The notes under the pieces: model-generated | What the model saw: the letters and a program-made list of their open reading frames with translations, nothing else | Told to the model about the DNA's origin: nothing | Database searches by the model: none | Translations under genes and position numbers: made by a program | Source of the DNA: JADJPL01 sp041183125 | GTDB lineage: Bacteria > Bacteroidota > Bacteroidia > Chitinophagales > Saprospiraceae | NCBI GenBank assembly: GCA_041183125.1 | Contig: JBEGMH010000320.1 | Coordinates: 1 to 25,962 of the forward strand | Direction of reading: 5' to 3' | DNA length: 25,962 nucleotides | In this document: positions 1 to 7,451 of the stretch, piece by piece | How the letters are laid out: every line of letters starts with the position of its first letter | How positions within the stretch are numbered: position 1 is the first letter of the stretch

Positions 1-582
1 AGTGGAGTGTTGCCCGAACGCTTCCGCGATAAGTTTGAGGGTGGCCTTGCGCCGTTCTTCTTTAAACAGGAAACGGTCGAGATAGAAATAAAATTCCCCA
101 GCGTTTTCCTCCGTCAGCAAAAATGCAGCTGATTCTATTTCTTCCAGGAGGAGTTCGTGTTCTTGTAGGGTATCTAGGTATGGGATACACCCTGCTGCCG
201 GTGCAAAGGCGCGCCATTGTATGAAATCCGATGCGATCAGGGTAAACGTATAGCCCATGCCCGAACGGAACTTCCCCAGGAGGTAGCCGGCCAACTGTTC
301 TTTGGCATGGGGCAGGGAGCGGCGCAAATCATTTTCAAACTCGATAATGACCTGGTTGTAGAGCGTGTCTGCACTGCCGCGGTGCAGTTTGTCCTTGCGG
401 GGAATGTTGAGTACGGATGCCTCAGCCCCTGCACTCATGGCATCTACGACCCGTACAACGTCAGCATCACTGGCATAAAGCCGGTTCAGCAGGTCTTTGA
501 ATGCCTCCTTTTTGGTCAGTTCCTTATTTGCACCTTTAATTTTCCGGAGGTAGTCGAGTATATGTTCGGTCTTTGAAGCCAT
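1..582 (-). CDS. 5' part of a probable N6-adenine methylase / type IIG restriction protein (runs off the left edge)
   Basis: An open frame of exactly 194 codons runs from the ATG at 580-582 to base 1 without a stop, so the gene continues outside the window. A TAnnTTTG box lies just upstream. Residues 69-86 (GSAD, then VIIEFEND) look like a PD-(D/E)XK nuclease core, with Asp72 and Glu81-x-Glu83, where the last position is usually Lys. After this come a stretch like KEQLAGYLLGKFRSG and the strand YTFTLIASD. I recognise this order from the N-terminal, nuclease-like part of large single-chain N6-adenine methylases and type IIG restriction enzymes; that link is inference from pattern. The methylase motifs would lie outside the window and cannot be seen. 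The Glu in place of Lys may mean an altered or inactive nuclease. The frame is certain; the function is only likely. Confidence 0.6.
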   Translation of the reverse strand, partial: MASKTEHILDYLRKIKGANKELTKKEAFKDLLNRLYASDADVVRVVDAMSAGAEASVLNIPRKDKLHRGSADTLYNQVIIEFENDLRRSLPHAKEQLAGYLLGKFRSGMGYTFTLIASDFIQWRAFAPAAGCIPYLDTLQEHELLLEEIESAAFLLTEENAGEFYFYLDRFLFKEERRKATLKLIAEAFGQHST

Positions 583-603
583 ACAAGCTATTTTGAATGG
601 GTT

Positions 604-611
604 CAAAGATA
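604..611 (-). promoter_or_regulatory. -7 box for the restriction-like edge gene
   Basis: Read on the minus strand this is TATCTTTG, an exact match to the Bacteroidota consensus TAnnTTTG, about 21 bases before the ATG at 582. The -33 position holds only TTTT. It supports the chosen start of the edge gene. Confidence 0.5.
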
Positions 612-642
612 GGGAAAAATGGGGAGCATAAAAACCTCCTTC

Positions 643-957
643 TTACTCCCCCAACTCCAGGTTCAGCTTCGCACTGGCCAGTTCGCTGTGGCTGTGGCGG
701 TCGCCCTGCGCCTGGGCAACGCGCATCCCGCGCTCGTAGGCTTGGAGTGCCTCCTGCTCCCTGCCCAGTTTTTCCAATAACTTGCCGAGGTGGTAGTACA
801 GGCCTACATAAGCGGGGTCAGACTGCTCCAAGAGCGCATAGTAGTCCAGCGCTTCCTCTAAGTCTTCCATTTTTTCGTACTCTTTCGCAGCCGCAAACAG
901 CAAGAAACTGTCCCTGGGAGAGCTGTCTAAAAGTTCCAGGATTTGTACCAATCGCTC
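643..957 (-). CDS. small TPR-repeat protein
   Basis: A 104-residue soluble protein built of tetratricopeptide-like helices. Visible repeats include DSFLLFAAAKEYEKMEDLEEALDYY, followed by PAYVGLYYHLGKLLEKLGREQEALQAY, each with the Gly/Ala/Tyr and Leu spacing of TPR motifs. No signal peptide or membrane segment is seen. TPR proteins act as protein-binding scaffolds; the partner here is unknown. The longest frame begins at 990, giving 115 residues, but the TAnnTTTG box at 1001-1008 would leave almost no leader for that start. The Met at 957 (MSERLVQ) is therefore preferred, although a near-leaderless start at 990 is possible. The gene diverges from etfB and shares a short regulatory region with it. 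Confidence 0.75.
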   Translation of the reverse strand, partial: ERLVQILELLDSSPRDSFLLFAAAKEYEKMEDLEEALDYYALLEQSDPAYVGLYYHLGKLLEKLGREQEALQAYERGMRVAQAQGDRHSHSELASAKLNLELGE

Positions 958-1000
958 CGACATCTTTTTGAGGGTTTGTGCGTTAACCATAACAAGGACA

Positions 1001-1008
1001 CAAATTTA
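1001..1008 (-). promoter_or_regulatory. -7 box for the TPR gene
   Basis: On the minus strand the bases read TAAATTTG, an exact TAnnTTTG match. No matching -33 element is visible. It overlaps the left arm of the palindrome at 1004-1025, so a protein bound there would block this promoter. Confidence 0.5.
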
Positions 1009-1025
1009 GCGAATTTTCGCTAAAT
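1004..1025. promoter_or_regulatory. perfect 10-bp inverted repeat, operator-like
   Basis: ATTTAGCGAA and its exact reverse complement TTCGCTAAAT are separated by two bases. The site lies between the divergent TPR and etfB genes, over the TPR -7 box and next to where the etfB -33 element would be. Its position suggests a regulator-binding site. It is too A/T-centred and lacks a following T-run for a terminator of either gene. No regulator is encoded in the window. Confidence 0.5.
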
Positions 1026-1051
1026 ACCTGCTCCGAATGGGGCAAAAAACG

Positions 1052-1059
1052 TACCTTAG
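1052..1059 (+). promoter_or_regulatory. -7 box for etfBA
   Basis: TACCTTAG is a one-mismatch form of TAnnTTTG, 52 bases before the etfB ATG. No clear -33 element precedes it, which would suit a promoter that depends on an activator or on the flanking palindromes. Confidence 0.4.
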
Positions 1060-1066
1060 CCGCGCT

Positions 1067-1079
1067 TTTAGCAGCTAAA
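1067..1079. promoter_or_regulatory. second palindrome with the same half-sites, at the presumed etfB start of transcription
   Basis: TTTAGC-A-GCTAAA is a perfect palindrome around one central base. Its half-sites TTTAGC/GCTAAA are the same as those inside the inverted repeat at 1004-1025, where they are eight bases apart. It sits seven bases after the etfB -7 box, a typical place for a repressor site. Confidence 0.4.
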
Positions 1080-1111
1080 CATCCGCTTTTCTTAGCATAA
1101 CGCATTCAACT

Positions 1112-1855
1112 ATGAAGATACTGGTTTGCATCAGCAAAACTCCGGACACGACCACCCGGATAGTGTTCAACGCAGCAGGGAAAGAACTGGACACCAACGG
1201 GGTACAGTTTATCATGAACCCGTACGACGAGTGGTACGCCCTGGTGCGGGCCATCGAAATCCAGGAGGCCCGGGGTGGTACGGTCACCCTGGTCAATGTG
1301 GGCGATGAATCGAACGATTCTATTCTGCGCAAAGGACTGGCTATCGGTGCTACGGATGCCATCCGGGTCAACGCCAACCCTGGGAGCGCCCTGTTCGTGG
1401 CCCGGCAAATCGCAGCGCTCGCCCGGCGCGATGGGTACGACCTGATTTTCCTGGGCAAAGAGACGATTGACTTCAACGGTTCCGAAGTAGGGCCCATGGT
1501 GGCAGAACTCCTGGACCTGCCCTTCGTGTCCCATGCTAACAAATTTGAATGGCTGGACGATACCACCGCCCTAATCCAGCGCGAGATCGAAGGAGGGGTG
1601 GAAACCCTGGAAGTGGGCCTTCCGTTGGTGCTCAGCGCCGCCAAAGGAATGGCCGAGCAGCGCATCCCGAACATGCGCGGGATCATGATGGCGAAAAGCA
1701 AGCCCCTGCAGGTGGTGGAACCCGTCGCGGCAGAGGAACGCCTCGAAGTAGTGCAGTTCGAGCTGCCCGCCGGGAAAAGCGCCGTGAAGATGATCGGGGC
1801 CGACCAAATGGATGAGCTGGTGCGCCTGCTGCACGAAGAAGCAAAGGTAATTTGA
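1112..1855 (+). CDS. etfB: electron transfer flavoprotein, beta subunit
   Basis: EtfB pairs with EtfA to form the soluble FAD-containing carrier that takes electrons from acyl-CoA dehydrogenases and passes them to the respiratory chain through ETF:quinone oxidoreductase. The 247-residue length is normal for the family. The N-terminus (MKILVCISKTPDTTTRIVF), the NPYDEWYALVRAIEI segment, the GATDAIRV region and the LPLVLSAAKGMAEQRIPNMRGIMMAK segment are all typical EtfB/FixA features. The ATG at 1112 starts exactly at the conserved N-terminus. etfA follows after 28 bases, so the two are surely co-transcribed. The beta-oxidation genes that would feed this ETF lie at the other end of the window. 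Confidence 0.96.
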   Translation: MKILVCISKTPDTTTRIVFNAAGKELDTNGVQFIMNPYDEWYALVRAIEIQEARGGTVTLVNVGDESNDSILRKGLAIGATDAIRVNANPGSALFVARQIAALARRDGYDLIFLGKETIDFNGSEVGPMVAELLDLPFVSHANKFEWLDDTTALIQREIEGGVETLEVGLPLVLSAAKGMAEQRIPNMRGIMMAKSKPLQVVEPVAAEERLEVVQFELPAGKSAVKMIGADQMDELVRLLHEEAKVI

Positions 1856-1883
1856 CTATCCCTAACGCTAAAAAATTCAAACC

Positions 1884-2843
1884 ATGGTATTGATCGTTGC
1901 CGAACAACAAAAGGGACAATTCAAAAAAGCTACGTTGGAAGCGCTCACCTTCGGGCGCAAAACAGCAGAGGCTATGGGGGCTTCTTGTTGCGCGCTGGTA
2001 CTCGGCCAGGCGGATAACCCTGCGGAATTAGGCAGGTACGGGGCTTCGCGCGTGTTCACGGTATCCGGGGACGGCCTGCAAGGCTTCGACCCGCAAGTCT
2101 ATACGGCGGTTATCGCCGAAGTCGCCCAGCGACAGGGAGTGAAAGTGATTGTCCTGAACCACTCGTCCGGGGGGCGTTCCCTGCTGGGACGCCTGGCAGC
2201 CCGCCTCGACGCCGCTTCGGCCTCGGGCGTGAACGCCGTACCGGTATATGCGGAAGGTATTTTACAGGTGCGCAAACCGGTTTTTTCAGGGAAAGCCATC
2301 GCCACCTACGCGCTGAAATCGGAAATCAGCGTACTGACCCTGGCAGGCAATACGCTCCAGCCGGAAGCCAACGGTGCCGATGCCCCGGTCGAAGCGTTGG
2401 AGGTCACCATCCCTGCGAGCCGCATCAAAATCCGCTCGGTAGACCGGGTGGAAGGGAAAGTACCGCTCCCGGAAGCAGAACGGGTCGTCTCTGCCGGCCG
2501 CGGCCTCAAAGGCCCTGAAAACTGGGGTATCGTAGAAGAATTGGCCGGGGAGCTCGGCGCCACCACTGCCTGTTCCCGCCCCGTAGCCGACGTAGGCTGG
2601 CGGCCCCACCATGAGCATGTCGGGCAGACGGGTATCGCCATACGCCCTAACCTGTATATTGCTATCGGGATTTCCGGGGCCATCCAGCACTTAGCTGGCG
2701 TCAATAACTCCAAAACGATCGTCGTCATCAACAAGGACCCCGAGGCACCGTTCTTCAAAGCGGCCGATTACGGTGTCGTAGGCGATTTGTTCGAGGTAGT
2801 GCCCCGGCTGACGGAGGCTTTCCGGAAGTTCAAGCAGGGCTAA
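1884..2843 (+). CDS. etfA: electron transfer flavoprotein, alpha subunit
   Basis: EtfA carries most of the FAD-binding surface of the ETF heterodimer. At 319 residues it has the usual length. The C-terminal FAD domain, about residues 200-319, shows the family signature in order: a GRGLKGPENW segment, then VGQTGIAIRPNLYIAIGISG, AIQHLAG, IVVINKDPEAPFFKAADYG and VVGDLFEVVP. The N-terminal half (MVLIVAEQQKGQFKKATLEAL and later FGRKTAEAM) matches the ETF alpha/beta fold. It follows etfB in one operon. No clear hairpin terminator is seen after the stop, only a T-rich tract that merges into the rpsO promoter region. Confidence 0.96.
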   Translation: MVLIVAEQQKGQFKKATLEALTFGRKTAEAMGASCCALVLGQADNPAELGRYGASRVFTVSGDGLQGFDPQVYTAVIAEVAQRQGVKVIVLNHSSGGRSLLGRLAARLDAASASGVNAVPVYAEGILQVRKPVFSGKAIATYALKSEISVLTLAGNTLQPEANGADAPVEALEVTIPASRIKIRSVDRVEGKVPLPEAERVVSAGRGLKGPENWGIVEELAGELGATTACSRPVADVGWRPHHEHVGQTGIAIRPNLYIAIGISGAIQHLAGVNNSKTIVVINKDPEAPFFKAADYGVVGDLFEVVPRLTEAFRKFKQG

Positions 2844-2908
2844 GCAGGCGGAAAAGATGGCCTACGCCCCACAGAACAGATTATTTTTTCTTTTTCCTTA
2901 AAAAGAAG

Positions 2909-2916
2909 TACCTTTG
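2909..2916 (+). promoter_or_regulatory. -7 box for rpsO
   Basis: TACCTTTG is an exact TAnnTTTG match, preceded by a T-rich tract at the -33 position, 45 bases before the rpsO ATG. It is the clearest promoter-like element in the window. Confidence 0.6.
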
Positions 2917-2961
2917 CACCCGCTGTAACTGATTGTAACATCACTAACGGTTTAAAACATC

Positions 2962-3237
2962 ATGAGTAACTATCTGACGAAGGAAAAAGTCCAGGAAATT
3001 TTCAAAGAGCACGGGGGTTCGGAAGTGAACACCGGCTCGACGGAGGGACAAGTCGCCCTGTTTACGTATCGCATCCAGAAACTGTCGGAGCACCTGCAGC
3101 AAAACCGCAAGGACCATGCCTGCCGCCGCACGCTGCTGATGCTGGTCGGCAAGAGAAAGCGCTTGTTGAAGTATCTCGCCCACAAGGATATTATGAAGTA
3201 CCGCGAGCTGATCGAGCGCCTCGGTATCCGTAAGTAA
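2962..3237 (+). CDS. rpsO: 30S ribosomal protein S15
   Basis: S15 binds the central domain of 16S rRNA early in small-subunit assembly. The 91-residue length is near the usual 89. Family hallmarks are visible: the TGSTEGQVALFTYRIQKLSEHL segment, which contacts the three-way rRNA junction, then HACRRTLLMLVGKRKRLLKYL and the C-terminal YRELIERLGIRK. The start is fixed by the conserved N-terminal helix. It lies directly upstream of pnp, an order also found in E. coli, though here 282 bases of structured sequence separate the two genes. Confidence 0.97.
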   Translation: MSNYLTKEKVQEIFKEHGGSEVNTGSTEGQVALFTYRIQKLSEHLQQNRKDHACRRTLLMLVGKRKRLLKYLAHKDIMKYRELIERLGIRK

Positions 3238-3301
3238 TCCGCGAAATATACTTTCCGCAGGAAAATTCAAACTCGGTTGGGGCTGTCCCATAAGCAAAAC
3301 C

Positions 3302-3451
3302 TCTCTTTCCCGGTTCTTCGGGAAGGGGGCTATGCTTATGCGATAGCCTCAATTAGTAGTTTATAGCACGTGCCCGCGTTTAGCCTGGTGTCGTTGCCCC
3401 GGTTCTCGACCACCCTGCAACCGGGCCCTCTCGCGCCAAGTACGCTGGCGC
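3302..3451 (+). ncRNA. hairpin-rich leader between rpsO and pnp
   Basis: Four stem-loops can be drawn by eye: 3302-3329 (core TTCCCG/CGGGAA, extended by G-U pairs), 3326-3350 (GGCTAT/ATAGCC), 3398-3425 (CCCGGTT/AACCGGG) and 3433-3451 (GCGCCA/TGGCGC). The first two share bases and cannot form fully together. None ends in a clear T-run, so they look less like a terminator than like a structured pnp leader or processing region. In E. coli the pnp leader is cut by RNase III and controlled by PNPase itself; a similar role here is inference. No open frame of note lies in this gap. Confidence 0.35.
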
Positions 3452-3519
3452 ATTGGCTTTTCCTTCTTTCAAATGTTGGAATATCAAGAGGTTAATAAAT
3501 TTAAAAAGCGATTTTTTTT

Positions 3520-5772
3520 ATGGGACAACAGATTCCAATTACTACGTCTTTTCAGCTCCCTGACGGGCGGGAGGTGACGATTGAAACCGGCAAATTAGCC
3601 GCCCAGGCCGATGGCTCCGTCGTCGTGCGCATAGGAAAGACCATGCTCTTTGCTACCGTCGTTTCTTCCAAAGACATCCGCGAAGGCCAGGACTTCTTCC
3701 CGCTCTCCGTGGATTACCAGGAAAAGTTTGCTGCGGCAGGGAGGATCCCCGGAAACTTTTTTCGCCGCGAAACCAAACTCTCCGATTATGAGGTACTCAT
3801 CTCCCGCCTCGTGGACCGCGCTATCCGGCCCCTGTTCCCAGACGGGTACATGAACGATACCCAGATCATCATCAACCTGATCTCTGCAGAGAAAGATGTG
3901 CTGCCCGATGCGTTTGCCGCCCTGGCCGCTTCCGCCGCGCTCTCTGTGTCGAATATCCCCTTCCAGGGCCCTATCTCCGAAGTACGGGTAGCGAGGATAA
4001 ACGGGGAATACCGCGTCAACCCCAACAAATCCGAACTGGCGGGTGCCGACCTCGACTTCATCGTCGCAGCGACGGAGGAAAACATCATCATGGTGGAAGG
4101 GGAAGCCAATGAGTGCTCTGAATCGGATATGCTGGGCGCTATCCAGGTGGCCCATGCCGCCATCAAAACCCAAATCAGCGCCCAGTTGGACCTGGCTGCC
4201 AAAGTAGGGGAAAAAGCCGCCGTAAAGCGTCCCGCCCCCGAGCTGCCTTCCGATGAAGAACTCTCTGCCCGCGTAGCGGAATTGGCCAAAGATAAAATCT
4301 ATACCGTGTCGCGCGGTGCCCTTGACAAAAAGGTGCGCAAAGCGGAGTTCGACGCGATCAAAAAAATGGTCAAGGAAACGATCACAGCCGAAAAAGGGGA
4401 GGAGTACATGGCCGAAAAAGGCAAGCTGCTGTCGGATATTTTTGACTCCCTCAAAAAGAAAGTTATCCGCGATATGGTGCTCACCGACCAGGTGCGCCTC
4501 GATGGTCGTGGCCTGGAGGATATCCGCCCCATTTGGTGCGAAGTGGACTACCTGCCCTCTCCCCACGGCTCCGCTATCTTCACCCGCGGCGAGACGCAGT
4601 CGCTGACCTCCCTCACCCTGGGCACCAAACTCGATGAGGCGATGCTCGACAATGCCCAGCAACTGACCTATGAAAAGTTCATCCTCCACTATAACTTCCC
4701 CGGCTACTCCGTGGGCGAAGTGAAACCACAGCGCGCCCCCGGGCGCCGCGAGGTCGGCCACGCCAACCTCGCCGCCCGCTCTCTGCGCAAAGTGCTTCCG
4801 GAAGGACTGCCCTACACCGTGCGCATCGTCTCCGATATCCTGGAGTCAAACGGTTCTTCTTCTATGGCAACTGTGTGCGCCGGCTCTTTAGCCCTGATGG
4901 ATGGCGGCGTCCAAATCAAAGCCCCCGTCTCGGGTATCGCCATGGGCCTGATCAGCGACGGGCAGCGCACCGCTGTCTTGAGCGATATCCTCGGCGATGA
5001 AGATGCCCTCGGCGATATGGACTTCAAAGTAACGGGTACGAGCAAAGGCATCACGGGCTGCCAAATGGATATCAAAATTGACGGCCTCTCCTACGAACTG
5101 ATGGGGAAAGCCCTGGACCAGGCCCGCCGCGGACGCTTGCACATCCTCGAAAAGATGGCCGAAACGATGCCGGCACCCCGCGAAGACTACAAACCGCACG
5201 CCCCGCGCATCGTCGAAATCCTCATTGACAAAAGCTATATCGGTGCCGTCATTGGCCCCGGCGGCAAAGTTATCCAGGAAATCCAGGCCGAAACGGGCAC
5301 GATCATCAATATCACGGAAGTGGGCGACAAAGGCGTGGTGAACATCGCCAGCCCCGATAAAACGGCTATTGATGCCGCCCTGGCCCGCATCCGCCGCATC
5401 ACGTTCACCCCAGAGGAGGGCGATGTCTATCGCGCTGTCGTGAAATCGGTGATGCCGTACGGTGCTTTCGTGGATTTCAGCGGCAAGAGCGGCCTGCTCC
5501 ACGTCTCGGAAATCTCCCACTCCCGCGTGGAAAATGTGGAAGACTACCTCAAAGAAGGCGATGAGGTCGAGGTCAAATTGATCGAAGTAGATAAGAAAAC
5601 CGGAAAAATGCGCGTCTCCATGAAAGCCCTGCAGCCCGCCCCGCCCAAATCGGGAGGGGACAAAGGTGCCTCAGGGAATGGCGGAGGGGGCGGTGAACGC
5701 CGTGACCGGGATCGCGATCGCGACCGCCGCGACGGAGGGAACAACCGCGACCGCCGCGACCGTCGGGACTAA
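3520..5772 (+). CDS. pnp: polynucleotide phosphorylase
   Basis: PNPase degrades RNA from the 3' end with phosphate, releasing nucleoside diphosphates, and works as a trimer. All domains are present in the 750 residues: a first RNase PH domain (about 12-145), the helical linker (about 245-325), a second RNase PH domain (about 330-550, with FILHYNFPGYSVGE and the GRREVGHANLA segment), a KH domain (about 560-622, GxxG loop seen as GPGG) and an S1 domain (about 633-703, from VYRAVVKSVMPYGAFVDF). Residues 704-750 form a low-complexity tail of Gly and then alternating Arg/Asp. The ATG at 3520 precedes the normal N-terminus. A weak box TAAATTTA at 3496-3503 may give the gene its own promoter in addition to read-through from rpsO. 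Confidence 0.97.
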   Translation: MGQQIPITTSFQLPDGREVTIETGKLAAQADGSVVVRIGKTMLFATVVSSKDIREGQDFFPLSVDYQEKFAAAGRIPGNFFRRETKLSDYEVLISRLVDRAIRPLFPDGYMNDTQIIINLISAEKDVLPDAFAALAASAALSVSNIPFQGPISEVRVARINGEYRVNPNKSELAGADLDFIVAATEENIIMVEGEANECSESDMLGAIQVAHAAIKTQISAQLDLAAKVGEKAAVKRPAPELPSDEELSARVAELAKDKIYTVSRGALDKKVRKAEFDAIKKMVKETITAEKGEEYMAEKGKLLSDIFDSLKKKVIRDMVLTDQVRLDGRGLEDIRPIWCEVDYLPSPHGSAIFTRGETQSLTSLTLGTKLDEAMLDNAQQLTYEKFILHYNFPGYSVGEVKPQRAPGRREVGHANLAARSLRKVLPEGLPYTVRIVSDILESNGSSSMATVCAGSLALMDGGVQIKAPVSGIAMGLISDGQRTAVLSDILGDEDALGDMDFKVTGTSKGITGCQMDIKIDGLSYELMGKALDQARRGRLHILEKMAETMPAPREDYKPHAPRIVEILIDKSYIGAVIGPGGKVIQEIQAETGTIINITEVGDKGVVNIASPDKTAIDAALARIRRITFTPEEGDVYRAVVKSVMPYGAFVDFSGKSGLLHVSEISHSRVENVEDYLKEGDEVEVKLIEVDKKTGKMRVSMKALQPAPPKSGGDKGASGNGGGGGERRDRDRDRDRRDGGNNRDRRDRRD

Positions 5773-5854
5773 GAAAATAAGGATTCTGAAACTATTTTCC
5801 AATAAAAAGCGTATTTAATTGCGTATGAAACGTTTTCAGTAGAAAGACACCCTT

Positions 5855-6721
5855 ATGCGCCAATTAAAAATTACGAATAAAATCACCGCACGGGAGAGCC
5901 TTGCATTGGATAAGTACCTGAACGATATCGGGAAAATCCCAATGCTCTCTGCCGATGAGGAAGCTGAACTGGCCCGGCGGATCCGCCAGGGAGACCAGGA
6001 TGCATTGGAGAAATTGACTAAATCGAACCTGCGCTTCGTGGTGTCCGTCGCCAAACAGTACCAAAACCAAGGGCTGTCCTTGAGCGACTTGATCAACGAG
6101 GGAAACGTGGGCCTGATGAAAGCCGCCCGTCGTTTCGATGAGACCAAAGGGTTCAAGTTCATCTCCTATGCCGTCTGGTGGATCCGCCAATCCATTTTGC
6201 AGGCTATCGTCGAGTACTCGCGCATCGTCCGCCTCCCCCTCAACAAAGTGGGCTCCTATAACAAGGTGAACGAGGCCTACCTCGCTTTCATCCAAAAGTT
6301 CGAACGCGAACCCTCCACAGAGGAACTTGCCGAAATCCTCGAGATGAGCGTCAAAGAAGTCAATAATATGCTCAAAGGCAGCGCCCGCCACGTGTCCGTG
6401 GATGCGCCCCTGAGCGGGGAAGAAGGGGATTCTACCATGCTCGACGTCATCACTGGCTCGGAAGCGCTGATCCCAGACGCCCAGATGATGGAGGATTCGC
6501 TCAAAGAGGAAGTGCGCCAGGGACTTTCCATCCTCTCTACCCGGGAAGTGGAGGTGCTGTCCGCCTACTTCGGCCTCGATGGCCAAAAACCGCTGACCCT
6601 TGAAGAGATCGGGGAGATGTACAACCTTACGCGGGAACGCGTGCGCCAAATCAAGGAACGCGCCATTCGCCGCCTGCGAAAAGCATATAACCGGAATGCC
6701 CTGAAGTCCTACCTGGGATAA
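5855..6721 (+). CDS. rpoD: primary RNA polymerase sigma factor, sigma-70 family
   Basis: This is the housekeeping sigma factor that directs RNA polymerase to promoters. At 288 residues it is the short form usual in Bacteroidota, without the long region 1.1 and spacer of E. coli RpoD. Visible parts in order: region 1.2 (DKYLNDIGKIPMLSADEEAELA), region 2 (NLRFVVSVAKQYQNQGL, then LINEGNVGLMKAARRFD and FKFISYAVWWIRQSI), region 3 (IVRLPLNKVGSYNKV to about 190) and region 4 with its helix-turn-helix (TLEEIGEMYNLTRERVRQIKE). The start agrees with the family N-terminus MRQLKITNKITARES. It lies 82 bases after pnp on the same strand. Confidence 0.97.
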   Translation: MRQLKITNKITARESLALDKYLNDIGKIPMLSADEEAELARRIRQGDQDALEKLTKSNLRFVVSVAKQYQNQGLSLSDLINEGNVGLMKAARRFDETKGFKFISYAVWWIRQSILQAIVEYSRIVRLPLNKVGSYNKVNEAYLAFIQKFEREPSTEELAEILEMSVKEVNNMLKGSARHVSVDAPLSGEEGDSTMLDVITGSEALIPDAQMMEDSLKEEVRQGLSILSTREVEVLSAYFGLDGQKPLTLEEIGEMYNLTRERVRQIKERAIRRLRKAYNRNALKSYLG

Positions 6722-6760
6722 AGCGCTCCATCACTGCAACAAAAGGACCTACACACGACT

Positions 6761-7438
6761 ATGGGAATACTGGCGCTCTCGGCAATCATCATGGCAAGCA
6801 CCGGCTTCTATCTGTTCTTACAGTCTGCCCCCAATTTCAAACCGGGCCACCGCAAAATCCAGGCCGACCTCCAGCTCATCCGCGAGGAAGTGCTCAAGGT
6901 GGCCGGTGACCTTGCCCCGGTCAAAAAGGAAGACCTGGAACTGATATCCCTGCGCGAAGTACAGAAAAAAGACAAAAAATGGATGGTGCGCAATGTGCAG
7001 GCTATCTTCACGAATATCTTCGAAGAACCTGCCATTGCCTACTATTACCGCGTCTATCTGTCCAACAAACAGGACGCCCTCCTCTTTGCCAAAACGACCC
7101 AACACGAATTTTTTTTCTGGATACACCGCGGGGAAGTCCAAATAGTCGTAGACGAACAAGCGCTCGGCACCTATCACCCCGATTCGGGGATCCTGCACAG
7201 CGCCCGTACCAAGAAACCTATCGCCCAACTGCAAAAAAACCGGCAGGAGGGCGCAGAACTCACGATACAGGGCAAACAGGTAGGCAAAATGACCCGTCTA
7301 AGCCCAAATGCCAAAGATTCCCTCAGCAAAAGGGTTTTTGATTTGGTGAAAAACGACCTGGCTCCCGAAGAAGAAGCCATTGTGCTCGCCTTGGCTATCT
7401 TCGAAATGGTACAGGCGGTTAACCCACCCCGTAGCTAA
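6761..7438 (+). CDS. uncharacterised protein with an N-terminal membrane anchor
   Basis: A 225-residue protein of no family I can name with certainty. Residues 2-21 (ILALSAIIMASTGFYLFL) form one membrane segment; the rest is hydrophilic and probably sits on one side of the membrane. The C-terminal half, from about residue 125, alternates short strands (VQIVVDEQALGTY, then SGILHSA, ELTIQGKQVGKMTRL) and ends in a helix (APEEEAIVLALAIFEMVQAV). This order recalls the Tubby/LURP-one/scramblase-like fold, but only loosely. The gene begins 39 bases after rpoD and ends 13 bases before the next gene, so the three are likely read together. Base composition matches the neighbours; there is no sign of transfer. 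Confidence 0.8.
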   Translation: MGILALSAIIMASTGFYLFLQSAPNFKPGHRKIQADLQLIREEVLKVAGDLAPVKKEDLELISLREVQKKDKKWMVRNVQAIFTNIFEEPAIAYYYRVYLSNKQDALLFAKTTQHEFFFWIHRGEVQIVVDEQALGTYHPDSGILHSARTKKPIAQLQKNRQEGAELTIQGKQVGKMTRLSPNAKDSLSKRVFDLVKNDLAPEEEAIVLALAIFEMVQAVNPPRS

Positions 7439-7451
7439 CGCCCATACCGCC

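Noticed and set aside
217..576. 119-residue plus-strand open frame at the left end
   Set aside because: It is antisense to the restriction-like edge gene, which has a promoter box, a family-like core and runs through the whole stretch.
3595..4761. 388-residue minus-strand open frame
   Set aside because: It is antisense to pnp, a certain gene; its length follows from the codon use of pnp in GC-rich DNA.
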